DNA of 64,000 nucleotides from Symbiodinium natans. Its lineage: Eukaryota > Sar > Dinophyceae > Suessiales > Symbiodiniaceae. A program made the translations under genes and the position numbers. Position 1 is the stretch's first letter; every line of letters starts with the position of its first letter. The stretch is taken from the NCBI GenBank assembly GCA_905221605.1, contig CAJNDS010002146.1, positions 1,438,573 through 1,502,572 on the forward strand. Direction: 5' to 3'. The notes beneath the pieces were generated by a model. That model had not been told where the DNA came from, ran no database searches, and saw only the letters and a program-made list of their open reading frames with translations. This document shows positions 43,140 through 53,339 of the stretch, piece by piece.

Positions 43140-43670
43140 CTCAGGGTTTAGGGTTTAGGGTGTTTAGGGTTTAGGGTTTAGGGTTTAGGGTTTAGGGTTT
43201 AGGGTGTGGGGTTTGGGGTTTGGGGTTTGGGGTTGGGGGGTTTAGGGTTCAGGGTTTATGGTTTAGATTTCTGGTTTAGGATGGGAATGCTCCAAGAGAA
43301 CGCTCTCACCACGAGCCCAAAGGAACCTACACCCTCAACTAGGCTTTTGAGCTACTATTCGCTTGAGAACCCCCCCCAAAAAAAAAAGATTGAAGATATT
43401 CTTCCTTAGATGGGGAATATAGGGATCATTCTTAGATTGTTGGGGGTTCTCAAGCAAATAGTAGTAAGTGCTAAATCCCTCCCTCTAACACTTCCTAGTC
43501 CCGGAACGCGTACACTGAACGAGCGCACCTCGTCCCAGATTGTCTCACCTCAGACAACGCAGATGGAGGCTAGCAATGTGGGGTTCAGAGGTCTTGGGGG
43601 GGGGGGGGGGGGTTTGGGGACTGGGGGGCTGAGAGAAGTGCCCTTGTTTAGGTTTACGGTTTAGGGTTTG
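43140..43670. repeat. TTTAGGG/TTTGGGG tract and inverted repeat
   Basis: 43145-43265 telomere-like; 43345-43465 contains an inverted pair (CTACTATTCGCTTGAGAACC and CTCAAGCAAATAGTAGTA); poly-G at 43595. Confidence 0.8.
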
Positions 43671-43678
43671 AGAGCAGC

Positions 43679-43722
43679 CCAAGTCTCCTTTCTGCAGCTG
43701 CGCGCCAAAGACCATCTTGTTC
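43679..43722 (-). CDS. Exon 13: FH2 N-terminal, NKMVFGAQLQKGDL
   Basis: Follows the Trp of exon 12 in frame. Acceptor TCGAG|G; a GC donor is assumed. The outgoing phase does not match exon 14, so this donor or a missing micro-exon needs a transcript. Confidence 0.6.
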
Positions 43723-43963
43723 CTCGAGAGCAAGTCTTGTGATATTAGGGCTTAGGCCTCACTGGGTTTAGGGCATAGGGTTTGAGAGCGTGTGGCTCGG
43801 AAGAGTCCTGGCCCTAAATGCGCTATTGTATTCCTCAACCCCAAAACTCCAAACCCGGTCCAAAAACCCCCCAAAACCTCCCTGAAGCGTATAGACCCCA
43901 CTCAGCCCCAAAGCGGACAAAGACCCCAAAGTCCGACCAAGACCTCAAGCGCAGCCGGGAATC

Positions 43964-43998
43964 CACCACAGTGGCTTCATGGGCTGTGAAGGCTTCAC
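43964..43998 (-). CDS. Exon 12: FH2 entry, VKPSQPMKPLWW
   Basis: The MKPLxW motif is the canonical start of FH2 lasso/linker. The donor is GA (CTGTGGTG|GATTCC), splitting a Trp codon that is completed by G of the next exon, giving WWNK, as in formins with W-x-K entry. 35 nt. Confidence 0.75.
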
Positions 43999-44234
43999 CT
44001 TGGAATTAGGGACTTTGCGGGGGGGTCTCGGCCCTGAACCCTAGCGGAGTTTGACTTCTGTCGCCTTGCAACGTGTGAGAGGGCTGAGGTCCCGAAACCC
44101 CAAACCCTAACCCTGAACCCCAAACCCTAGACACATGCTTCAAGATTTTCGGGGGCCTTCCCAAAACTTCGCTCGGAACTCCTTCGGAGAGTTGCGACAC
44201 TTCTGTAACCCTAGGGTGCAGCAGGGCTCGGGAC

Positions 44235-44395
44235 CGTTAAGGTTTAGGCTTTAGGCTTTAGGCTTTAGGCTTTAGGCTTTAGGCTTTAGGCTTTAGGCTT
44301 TAGGCTTTAGGCTTTAGGCTGTAGGCTTTAGGCTTTAGGCTGTAGGCTTTCGGCTTTCGGCTTTAGGCTTTAGGATGGTTTAGGGTTTATACTTC
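44235..44395. repeat. TTTAGGC variant array
   Basis: About 20 units of GCTTTAG, a telomere variant with C for G, locally pure. Confidence 0.95.
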
Positions 44396-44407
44396 CAAGG
44401 GTTCATC

Positions 44408-44511
44408 CGGCGACCGAGATGCCGCCGGCTTCGTCTCCAGGGCGGCTTTGCCGCCTTTGCCCGGCTTGCCGCCGGCCTTGCCTCCTGCGCCCTTGGCCGC
44501 TGGGGGCCCGC
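44408..44511 (-). CDS. Exon 11: A-type, GPPAAKGAGGKAGGKPGKGG
   Basis: Last linker exon before FH2. Acceptor CCCAG|G; donor uncertain (GA after TCGCCG chosen for phase 0, GC alternatives inside). Ends ALETKPAASRSP. Phase 2 in, 0 out. Confidence 0.6.
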
Positions 44512-44529
44512 CTGGGATGCGGCTTTTGT

Positions 44530-44618
44530 GGGTTTAGGGTTTAGGGTTTAGGGTTTAGGGTTTAGGGTTTAGGGTTTAGGGTTTAGGGTTTAGGGTTTAG
44601 GGTTTAGGGTTTAGGGTT
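44530..44618. repeat. TTTAGGG array
   Basis: About 13 perfect units on the acceptor side of exon 11. Confidence 0.95.
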
Positions 44619-44847
44619 CGTTGCGGATTTTGGAGCAGCTGGCGGCTAGAACCCTGGAACCCTGCACGCCGGAACTCTGCGCCCTGAAGCGCAGCTCCTT
44701 CTTTGGGATTGGGAATACCTCTACACAGCTCTCTTCTAGCGTATAGTACGTTGTGTTCCCTTACCCTAAACCCCTGAAACCCTGACACCCTGACACCCTG
44801 ACATGAAACCCTGAAACCCTAAAACCCCAACAAAACGCTCAGCTCAC

Positions 44848-44985
44848 CTGGCAAGCCCCGGCCTGGCCCTTTGCCGCCGGGCGCTGGGGGGCCTTTGCCT
44901 CCAGGTGCCGGAGGGCCCTTGCACGGGCCTTTGGCAGGGCCCTTGGGGCCCTTTGGGCCCTTGCCAGCCTTGGGCGCGGCATCTC
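44848..44985 (-). CDS. Exon 10: long A-type Lys/Gly/Pro exon
   Basis: 138 nt, the longest exon found. Starts DAAPKAGKGPKGPKGPAKGP and continues with two PAPGGKGP repeats. Strong sites: CTCAG|G and CCAG|GTGAGC. Phases 2 in and 1 out. Probably disordered, possibly profilin- or SH3-binding. Confidence 0.7.
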
Positions 44986-44996
44986 CTGAGCTGAGA

Positions 44997-45072
44997 AGGG
45001 TTTAGGGTTTAGGGTTTAGGGTTTAGGGTTTAGGGTTTAGGGTTTAGGGTTTAGGGTTTAGGGTTTAGGGGA
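44997..45072. repeat. TTTAGGG array
   Basis: About 11 units on the acceptor side of exon 10. Confidence 0.95.
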
Positions 45073-45950
45073 GATTTTCCCATCTTGGGAGGGTCGTTCT
45101 GGGGTACTCGTTCCCGTGTCAAACCTCTCAAGGAAGGAGAAGGAAATAACGTGAATACGATTGAATACGGGCGTGGTTTGAGGCCCCTCACGCCATCATG
45201 AGACACCGACTCCTTGAGAAGTCCCCTCAGACCTCCCACACCCACCTTAACTTCCACAAGCGACTGAACCCCACATTTGAAGCTTTTTTTCGTCGAGAAG
45301 CCCGCCGGAAGACTACTTTCCATTACGGGGTTTGCGTATGGGCCAGTACCACCACATTTAAAGAAATATTTCGGGGGGGTTCAAAAATCTGTCGGCAGGC
45401 TTCTTGTTTTGCTTGCTGAGCTGCGAAGCTACAGCACCTCAGGGATCTGCAGCCTATTGTTCTTAATCGAGTCTCATGACATTGCCATGGTCTCAGTATT
45501 GCGGCGCCCTGCCTTTCTCATTGCGGGGGGGGGGGGGGGGGGGGGGGGGCACCAATTAAGCAGGTGCTCGGATTAAACCCTAAACCCTACATGAATCCAA
45601 AACCCTAAGCCCTAAACCCCTACAACCTAAACCCCTAAATCCTACCCCCAAACCCCTCAAGCCCCCTAACCCCAAACCCCTAAACCCGAAAAACGCCAAA
45701 CCCAAAAAAAACCCTAAACCCTGAACCCCAACCCCTAAACCCCCAGAATCCCTAACCCTAGCCCCCCCCTCCCACCCCCAGCCCCCAAAAAACCTAACCA
45801 CTAAAAACTAAACCTTCAACTCCTAACCCATATAAACCCCAAAAAGCCTTAAACCCTAAACCCTAAACGCTAAAACCTAAACCCTAAACCCGAAACCCTA
45901 AACCCTAAACCCTAAACCCCCCCAAAAAAGATAACCAAACAACACCAAGA
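45073..45950. other. Intron 9: unique sequence, poly-G, degenerate CCCTAAA
   Basis: Poly-G at 45524-45549, degenerate telomere-like 45570-45925. No exon recognised. Confidence 0.6.
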
Positions 45951-45953
45951 CAC

Positions 45954-46034
45954 CGGCCGGAGCGTCCGCGGCGGCCTCCGCCGCAGCTGGCTCGGCGCCT
46001 TCCGCTTTGGGCAAGGCCGGGCCCTTCCCCTTTC
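45954..46034 (-). CDS. Exon 9: C-type, KGKGPALPKAEGAEP...
   Basis: Starts with the C-type signature after acceptor GAG|GA and continues Ala/Glu-rich to DAPA; donor G|GTGTC. 81 nt, phases 2 in and 1 out. Flanked by CCCTAAA tract on the low side and TTTAGGG on the high side. Confidence 0.65.
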
Positions 46035-46044
46035 CTCGGCAGCG

Positions 46045-46490
46045 TTTGGGGTTTAGGGTTTAGGGTTTAGGGTTTAGGGTTTAGGGTTTGGGGTTTGGGG
46101 TTTAGGGTTTGGGGTTTGGGGTTTAGGGTTTGGGGTTGAGGGTTTGGGGTTGAGGGTTTGGGGTTTAGGGTTTAGGGTTTCGGTTTGGGGTTTAGGGTTT
46201 GGGGTTTAGGGTTAGGGGCTTAGAGAGTAGGGTTATAGGGTTTGGGGTTTAGGGTTTGGGGTTTAGGGCTTGGGGTTTTAGGGTTTGGGGTTTAGGGGTT
46301 AGGGTTTGGGGTTTAGAGATTAGGGTTATAGGGTTTGGGTTTTAGGGTTTGGGGTTTGGGGTTTAGGGTTTGGGGTTTAGGGTTTGGGTTTGGGGTTTGG
46401 GGTTTATGGGTTGAGGGTTTGGGGTTTAGGGAGAATTTATTGGTTTGGGGTTTATGGGTTTGGGGTTTGGGGTTTAGGGTTTAGGGTTTT
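46045..46490. repeat. TTTAGGG/TTTGGGG array
   Basis: About 60 units with interspersed TTTGGGG, TTGAGGG and TTATGGG variants. Confidence 0.95.
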
Positions 46491-46795
46491 TGTATCGGTC
46501 AGGCTCGGGCGATTTGAGGTTCCGGGGTTCAAGCCGTTTTGGAGGTTATAGGGTTATGGGATGTTCTAGGGCTTTCTAGGGCATGCGTTTACAGGGTTTA
46601 CGGGATCAAAAGGGTTTATAGGGTTTAGTTTAGGATTAAATGGTTTGGGGTGGGTCAAGGTTGACAAGTTCAGATTCAAGTGACCTTATAATTAAACTAC
46701 GCCTGAAAACCTACACCCCATTACACTGAAAAGCCCCGAGGCCCTCAATCTCAAACAACAAGACACCGAAAGGACTCCAGATCTTCCAGGCCCTA

Positions 46796-46799
46796 AACC

Positions 46800-46887
<88 letters not shown>

Positions 46888-46916
46888 ACCCTAAACCCTA
46901 AACCCCAACCCTCAAC
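46796..46916. repeat. CCCTCAA variant array
   Basis: About 15 pure CCCTCAA units then CCCTAAA. Confidence 0.95.
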
Positions 46917-46920
46917 CTTG

Positions 46921-48180
46921 GGATCCCCCTGATAGTAACAGTCCTGAATAATTAGGGACTACAACAGGGGTGTACTACAATCCCTACTAAGGACCGTTCT
47001 TAGAAGGGGGAATATCCCAACCCCAAAACCCCTAAACCCTAAACCCTCTTGGATGGTCCAGCAGAGTCCAAGCCCTAGCCTCAACTTGAGGCACGAAGCC
47101 CTTCAAACGCCCCACAAAAAGGAAACCTTGAAAGGGTCCAAGCCTCAAAAAAAACCTCAAAAAACCCTGAACGGCCTAAAAACGCCCTCAGCCATGAAAC
47201 CCAAAACTGATCCCCAAAAACACGCCGCCAACTTATACCTGTATTAGCCTGTATTCCTTTTTGAACCCCGAATTTGGAGAACTCCACAACCGCGCATCCC
47301 TGCGAAGCTCCGGACTCACTTCCAAAATCCCGGCGAAAACTCGCCAAAAACCTGCTCCTTTCGCCCCCCCCCCCCCCCCCCCAGGTTACAGGTTTTAGGG
47401 TTTATAAAGTTTCTCTGTCGGGCTTATAGGGTTCATATGGTTTATACAGTAGTAACCCTAAACCCTAAACCCTAAACTCTGAACCGCCGGGAATCCTCCA
47501 GGTGGCGGTGGCCCCTTCCCCTGCAACATGTGATCGGCTGGTTTCGGGACGTTGGGTCCGAAACCCTAAACCCTAAACCCTAAACCCTAAACCCTGAACC
47601 CTAAACCCTAAACCCTGGGTTATGGGCTGCCGAGTTGCCCTCAGACCCCCAAAACGCAAACCCCCGAACCCTAAACCCTGAAACCTGAACAATTGCAGAT
47701 GCAACTTGGAGGACCAGCACGTGAAATCTACCAGGGAGCTTTTTTTGTATGATTTCAGGAGGATTCCTTGAAACTATTGGGGGGGGGGGGGTGCACTAGA
47801 CCCCTAAACCCGGCACGTGCCGCCGTGAAGTCCAGGAAGAAAAGGGTTCAACGGTTCAAGCTTAAACCCTTAACCCGTAACCCAGAACTCCAGACCCCCC
47901 CCCCCCCCCACCAAGCGAAGGAACTATATGCAGAAGTAAAACCGTCAAAGAAATGAATAATCAAAAGCGAAAGGGAAATGATAGCAAGAATAATAATCCA
48001 AACACGACCAGAACAAACCGATAATTATGATAAGCCCTAAACTCTAAACGCTCCCTAAGCCCTAACACCTAAACCGTAAACGCTGTAAACCCTAAGCCCT
48101 AAACCCTAAACCCTAAACTTTAAAACCCTAAACCCTAAACCCTAAACCCTGACCCCGAAACCTTAAACCCCAAACCCTGA
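46921..48180. other. Intron 8: hairpin element, unique sequence, CCCTAAA tracts
   Basis: Hairpin 46921-47012 (GGGATCCCCC... and GGGGGAATATCCC), C-runs at 47366 and 47896, CCCTAAA 47557-47630 and 48095-48145. Confidence 0.7.
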
Positions 48181-48181
48181 C

Positions 48182-48277
48182 CGGCCTTGGCCTTTCCTGC
48201 CTTCGGCGCCGGCGCCTCTGCCGGGGCCTCGCCCGTCGCGGCCTCGGCCGCCGGGTCCTGCGTCTGTGTCGGGGGTG
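48182..48277 (-). CDS. Exon 8: Pro/Ala/Thr-rich ending KAGKAKA
   Basis: Acceptor follows a long C-run (minus strand), a textbook polypyrimidine tract, then CAG|C. Starts APPTQTQDPAAEAATGEAPA, ends PKAGKAKA, donor G|GTCAGG. Exactly 96 nt, phases 2 in and 1 out, matching exons 7 and 9. Confidence 0.7.
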
Positions 48278-48279
48278 CT

Positions 48280-48480
48280 GGGGGGGGGGGGGGGGGCTGG
48301 GGGGGGGGGGGGTGGTTAGGGTTTAGGGTTTAGGGTTTAGGGTTTAGGGTTTAGGGTTTAGGGTCTAGGGTTTAGGGTGTAGGGTTTGGGGTTTGGGGTT
48401 TAGGGGTGCCGGGTTTAGGGGTGCAGGGTTTAGGGTTTGGGTGGCTTAAGGTTGAGGGTTCGTAGCGCTGGTGGTTTGAT
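48280..48480. repeat. Poly-G then TTTAGGG array
   Basis: The G-run forms the polypyrimidine tract of exon 8 on minus; TTTAGGG 48315-48460. Confidence 0.9.
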
Positions 48481-48731
48481 TCTAAGTCAACTTAGGGTTC
48501 CTAAACCCTGAACCTAAACCCTGAACCCTGAATCCCCAAAACCCCCAAAACCCCTGAACCCCAACACCCCGAACCCCCCAGAGCGCCAAAACCCTGAACC
48601 CTGAGCCCCCCAAACCCCAAAAACCCTAAAATCTGAACCGCCAAACCCCCCCCCCCCCCCCCCCAAAAAAAAAAACCTGAACCCTGAACCCTGCACTCTC
48701 AAAAAAACCCCAACACCCTGAACCCTGAAAC

Positions 48732-48818
48732 CCTTCTGCGCCTTGGCTTCGGTGCCTTCGCCCGCGGCCTCTTTGGCTTCGTCCTTTGGCGCCTCCTCTG
48801 CCGCAGCAGCGGCAGCGC
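48732..48818 (-). CDS. Exon 7: B-type Ala/Glu/Lys-rich
   Basis: Begins AAAAAEEAPKDEAKEAAGEG and ends EAKAQK. Phase 2 nt in, 1 nt out. The GT donor is AAGG|GTTTCAGGG, that is, telomere-like sequence provides the splice site. Likely disordered linker. Confidence 0.65.
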
Positions 48819-48839
48819 CTGATGGGGAGCTTTGGAGAA

Positions 48840-50290
48840 GGTTTGAGGGTTTAGGGTCTAGGGTTTAGGGCTTAGGGTTAAAAAATAAAAAATGAAACTT
48901 CGGGCTTCGAGTTTAGGGCTCAGAGTTCAGGGCTTAAAGCTTAGGGCTCAGAGTTCGGAGCTTAAAGTTTAGGGCTTCAGGTTTAGGGGTTTACGGGCTT
49001 CTAGGGTTGAGGATTTAAAGGGTTTAGGCCACCCTGCAGCTCCCAAAGCCCTAAACTCCTCACGGCCTGAAACCCCCAAAGCATCCTATGATGACTCACA
49101 ACCCTAAACCCCTAGACTCCCTAGACCCTCAACCCTAAACCCCAACTCCCACGCCCTCAACCCTCAAGAACGTGGGTTAAACCCTAAACCCTAAACCCTA
49201 CCTATGAACCCAAAACCCTAAACCGTAAACCCTCTTGCATGTCGGGCCTGGAGGTGGAGGCCCTTTCTTCCCCTTTCCGCCGGGCCTCTGAGGGGTTTAA
49301 GATTTTTTTTGCTTGATAGGGTTTGGGGTTTGGGGTTGAGGGTTTCATAGTTCACAGGGTTTAGGGTTTCGCGTCGAGGGTTTAGGGTTCATGTAAGGTT
49401 TAGGGTTTAGGGTTTGAGGTTGAGGGTTTAGGGTTTACAGGGCTTAGGTTTCTTGGGCCTCTTGGCTTACTTACGAGGGTTTGGGGCTCATTGGGTTTAG
49501 GGCTGGTCGGATTTTGGGCACAGAGGCTTGATTAGGGCATTCAGAGTTTAGGGTGTAGCTTCTGAGGTCTGACGGGGTTTCTTCTGCCAACGCATTTAGG
49601 TCCCCGGAAGCCCTCGGACAAGGGATTCTCGAACTAAGGTCCCCCTGCAGCACAAACAAGCCGGAACTTACATGTTAGAATAGGGTCTGGGGGGGATATC
49701 ATAGCATACTTATATAGGGACCCTAAGGGAACACTACTAGAAATTAGTCCCACCCCTACCCCTAAAACCCTAAAAACCCTAAACCCCTGCGCCACCCCAC
49801 CCCCCCCTCCCCTCCCCGACCTCTGCTTTAAAGCCCATGCCGACTTGTACAAACATGGGCTCTGCCGTTTAACTTCTACATGATCAACCACTATATATAT
49901 ATATATATATATATATTTGCTTAAGAACCCCTCTCAATTTTTTTAATATATATATATATATGTTTAGATAGATATATATATATATATAGATATATAATAA
50001 ACAAAAATTTAAACATAAAATAGTAATCCCTATATCGCGCTTATAAGGAAGAATCTATTGTGTTCCTGGGGGGGTTATTATTAAGCCTTAAGCACATGGG
50101 TAGTCCTCTAAACTAGGGTCCCTTTTGGGATCCCTTTTGAAGGGTGCCGCCTTATAATGGTTGCCCAAAAAGGGACCCTAAACCCTAAACCCTAAACCCT
50201 AAACCCTAAACCCTAAACCCTAAACCCTAAACCCTAAACCCCGGAGTCCTATCCCCCCCCAATCCCGAAAAAACAACTCAAAAACACTCC
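48840..50290. other. Introns 5-6: degenerate telomere-like, (TA)n
   Basis: (TA)n at 49893-49915 and 49945-49995, CCCTAAA 50170-50240, TTTAGGG scraps 49310-49440. An open minus segment near 49560-49620 (ASGDLNALAEETPSDLRSYT) is a possible additional exon. Confidence 0.55.
49239..49287 (-). CDS. Exon 6: proline-rich FH1-like, RPGGKGKKGPPPPGPT
   Basis: The only clear run of four prolines upstream of FH2. FH1 regions bind profilin through polyproline, so this is the best profilin-site candidate, though short. A GC donor after ACAT gives the phase needed for exon 7; a GT donor at 49231 is the alternative. Confidence 0.6.
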
Positions 50291-50299
50291 CGCAACTTC

Positions 50300-50341
50300 C
50301 TGGGGAGCCGGCCCTGGTGGACCTTTGCCCTTTGCCTTGGC
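50300..50341 (-). CDS. Exon 5: A-type, AKAKGKGPPGPAPQ
   Basis: Acceptor CTTCTTCAG|G after a pyrimidine stretch; donor CAG|GA. Phase 0 to 0. Same Lys-Gly-Pro flavour as the A-type exons in the tail, with a GPPGPAP segment that could act in an FH1-like region. Confidence 0.6.
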
Positions 50342-50819
50342 CTGAAGAAGCAAGCAAGCACCGCCCCAAATGGTGGTTTCCGAAAATAGGGGGGGGGGTA
50401 CTGTTTTGGGGTCCTTGTTGTAAGGGGATCCTACTATTTGGGAGTCTATATTAAAGGTCCCTCATCTTCGTAAGCCCCCCAAATAATTTCAGTTCAGGGT
50501 TTCGGGCTTGGGGCTTTAGAGTTTAGGGACTAGGATTTTGCGGTTTAGGGTTTAGTTAGGGTTTGGGGCTTCAGGCTGGAGGGCTGAGAAGTTTGGAGTC
50601 TACGGCGTTTTTCGGGTTTTTCGGTAAGTAGGTTCCTGGCAGCTGGGCGCCTGAAATCAGCGAGCTGGCGTAGCTGGAAAGTCGTGAGGCCCTGACACCC
50701 CCAGCGCCGTCTTACGGTGCCTGTTTTTAAATACCCGGACATCTAAACAGTCAAACAGGTATTTCATACTACCTCCGTGGAGCGCGGCGTCAGGCCGCCC
50801 AGCGTTTTAAACATCCGGA

Positions 50820-51860
50820 AATAGACCCTCCAGCAAGCCTTCCCGCGCCCAGCCCCCCTCCAGCCAACACCCCCCCCCCCCACCAACCTCACAATCACCC
50901 AAACCCCCTCCAGCCAACACCCTCAAACCGCCCTCTCTCCAGCCCCCAGCCAAACACCCTAACCACCCCTCCAGCCAACCCCTCCAGCCAAACCCCACAT
51001 CCTCCAGCCAACACCCCCTCCCCCCCCCAGCCCCCCCCAAAACACCCGCCTAGCCAAGCCCCCCTCCACAGCCAACCGCCCCCATCCAGCCAAAGCCCCC
51101 TCCAGCCAACACCCCCCTCCAGCCAGCCAACCTCCACCCAGCACCAGCTAACCCCCTCCAGCCAACTGCCTCCAGCCAACACCCCCTCCCCCCCCAGCCC
51201 CCCCCCCCCAAAACGCCTAGCCAGCCCCCCCCCTCCACAGCCACCGCCCCCATCCAGCCAACACCCCCCAAAACACCCTCCAGCCAAAGCCCCCTCCAGC
51301 CAACACCCCCCCTCCAGCCAGCCACACCTCCACCCAGCCCCCTCCAACCCCAGCCGGTTGCCACCAGCCAACCTCCCTCCAGCCAAAGCCGCCCTCCAGC
51401 CAACCCACCCCAACCCCCCCTCCAGCACCCCTCCACCCCCTCCAGCCAACCCCCTCCTCAGCCAACCACCCCCCCCCCCCAGCCCCCCCCCAAACACCCC
51501 CTAGCCAAGCCCCCCTCCACAGCCCACCGCCCCCATCCAGCCAACACCCCCCCAAAACACCCTCCAGCCAAAGCCCCCTCCAGCCAACACCCCCCCTCCA
51601 GCCAGCCAACCTCCACCCAGCACCCCTCCAAACCCCAGCCGGTTTCCACCAGCCAACCCCCTCCAGCCAACCGCCTCCAGCCAACACCCCAACTCCAAAC
51701 CCACCGCCCCCAGAAAAACACCCTTGCAGCGCCAACACCCCCTCCAAATTGTGCAGCCAAGCCGCCCTCCCAGCCAACACAAACCTGGCAGCCAAAACCC
51801 CCGCCACCAACCACCCCCACCAGCCAAACCCCTCCAGCCAAGCCACCCTCCAGGAAGGCC
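50820..51860. repeat. C-rich minisatellite (CCAGCCAACACCCCC)
   Basis: About 40 irregular units of 20-30 bp with CCTCCAGCCAA core. Long open frames on both strands are low-complexity shadows. Confidence 0.95.
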
Positions 51861-51949
51861 CTTAAGAATATTCAACACTGAATTAAAAACACTGAATTGC
51901 ATAAACTTTCCAGAACCCCAAGCCCGAAAACACCAGAACAGGAAGGGTG

Positions 51950-52405
51950 GGGTTTGGCTGGAGGGGGGTTGGCTGGAGGGGGGGGGTGTTGGCTGGAGGG
52001 GTGCTGGAGGGGGTGGGAGGGGGGGTTGGCTGGAGGGGGAGGGGTGCTGGAGGGGTTTGGTTGGAGGGGGTTGGCGGTTGTTGGCGAGGGGGTTGGCTGG
52101 GGAGAGGAAGGTGAGGAAGGTGGGGAGGGGTGCTGGAGGGGGGTTTGGTGGAAGGGTGGGTTTGGCTGGGGGGGGGGGGGTGGCTGGCGGAGGGGGGGGT
52201 GTTGGCTGGAGAGACGGGCTTGGCTGGAGGGGGGGTTGGCTGAGAGAGGGCGGTTTGAGGGTGTTGGCGGGAGGGGCAAGTGGAGGGGGGCTTGGAGGGG
52301 GTGGGGTGTTGGCTGGAGGGGGCTTGGCTGAAGGGGCTGGAGAGGGGGTTTGTGGAGCCTGGAGGTGGAGGAAGGGTTGGGTTTGGCTGGAGGGGCATAA
52401 ACACG
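51950..52405. repeat. G-rich inverted copy of the CCAGCCAA minisatellite
   Basis: TTGGCTGGAGGGGG units, the reverse complement of the array at 50820-51860, separated from it by about 90 bp of unique AT-rich spacer. Confidence 0.95.
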
Positions 52406-52721
52406 AAAACATGCGGATTTAAACTGGTCTTTTATACTACCCCCCTGGCCGTTGCTGGTTGGCCGCCCTCCACTTATTTAAAAAACGTCACCGTAGGGTT
52501 TGGGATTCACGGTTTGGGGGTCAGAACCCGCCGGCAAAACGGCGATCACGACTCTAGCAACCCTAAACTGGGTCCGAAACCCCAAACCCCAAACTAAAGT
52601 CTCCAACCCCCCCCCCCCAAAAAAAAAAAAAAAAAAAAAAAAAAACTGTCAGACCCCCAAACCCTAAACCCTAAACCCAATAAACCCTAAACCCCTGAAC
52701 CCAAAACCCTATAGCGGCCGC

Positions 52722-52784
52722 CTGCGGCGCACTCTCGGCCGCGCCGCCCTCTGCTTTGTCTCCTTCCTTCTCCACTATGGGAGC
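52722..52784 (-). CDS. Exon 4: Ala/Glu/Gly-rich linker
   Basis: Reads APIVEKEGDKAEGGAAESAP then Q, in phase 0 and out phase 0 with a GC donor (CAG|GC). Composition resembles the B-type exons of the C-terminal tail. Starts the Lys/Ala/Gly/Pro-rich FH1-like region. Confidence 0.6.
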
Positions 52785-52822
52785 CTCCAAGGGGTGGAAA
52801 AATGCACACCAACAAAAACAAC

Positions 52823-52910
52823 TTAGTAGGGAATGAGGGAATGAGGCACCCTATATCTATACCCTTTAAGAGATGAGAAAGGGTACCTCATTCCCTCATT
52901 CCCTACCAAG
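52823..52910. mobile_element. MITE-like hairpin with AGGGAATGAGG ends
   Basis: Inverted ends (TAGTAGGGAATGAGGGAATG and its near complement), inner AGGCACCCTATA shared with the 31.7-kb element. Confidence 0.6.
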
Positions 52911-53071
52911 CAACAGTAAGATAAAACAAGCCTAGGTGAAGACTTCCAAACCCTAAACTTGGGATGTTCCCCCTGAATACGAACAGTCCTTCATAGGGAT
53001 TATAGTACCCCGATTATCATCCTCTAAGGAGTGTTAGTGTAAAGGGAAAATCCCAACTCTAAACCCCAAAC

Positions 53072-53145
53072 CTTGAAAGGTTGCGGCCCTTGTTATAGAT
53101 GGCACCAACAAGCTTGGGTTCGGAGATCTGCCCCTTCCAGTCGCC
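53072..53145 (-). CDS. Exon 3: mixed-composition segment
   Basis: Reads GDWKGQISEPKLVGAIYNKG then RNLS, with donor AG|GTTTGG supplied by telomere-like sequence. An alternative acceptor upstream would extend the exon to 53167, adding VGAMLLQ. Unlike neighbours it has ordinary amino-acid use and looks folded. Its phase does not fit exon 4, so a small exon may be missing between them. Confidence 0.6.
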
Positions 53146-53339
53146 CTGCAACAGCATGGCTCCGACGCTGCACCCTTAAACCCATTTAACCCTAAGCCCA
53201 ACCCGCACCTCACTCTTGAAACCCACGGCACACAAGCCCTGAACTGGCAGCCTGACACAAGACCTCGGCCAAGAAAATGGCCGAGCTTTCGTTTCGAGAC
53301 TTGAGTCCCAGAAGGGAACTTTCTGGGTTTCAGCGATAT

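Noticed and set aside
50895-52412. Several 130-300 codon frames rich in Gly/Trp/Leu or Pro/Ser
   Set aside because: They are the same minisatellite read in different frames on both strands.
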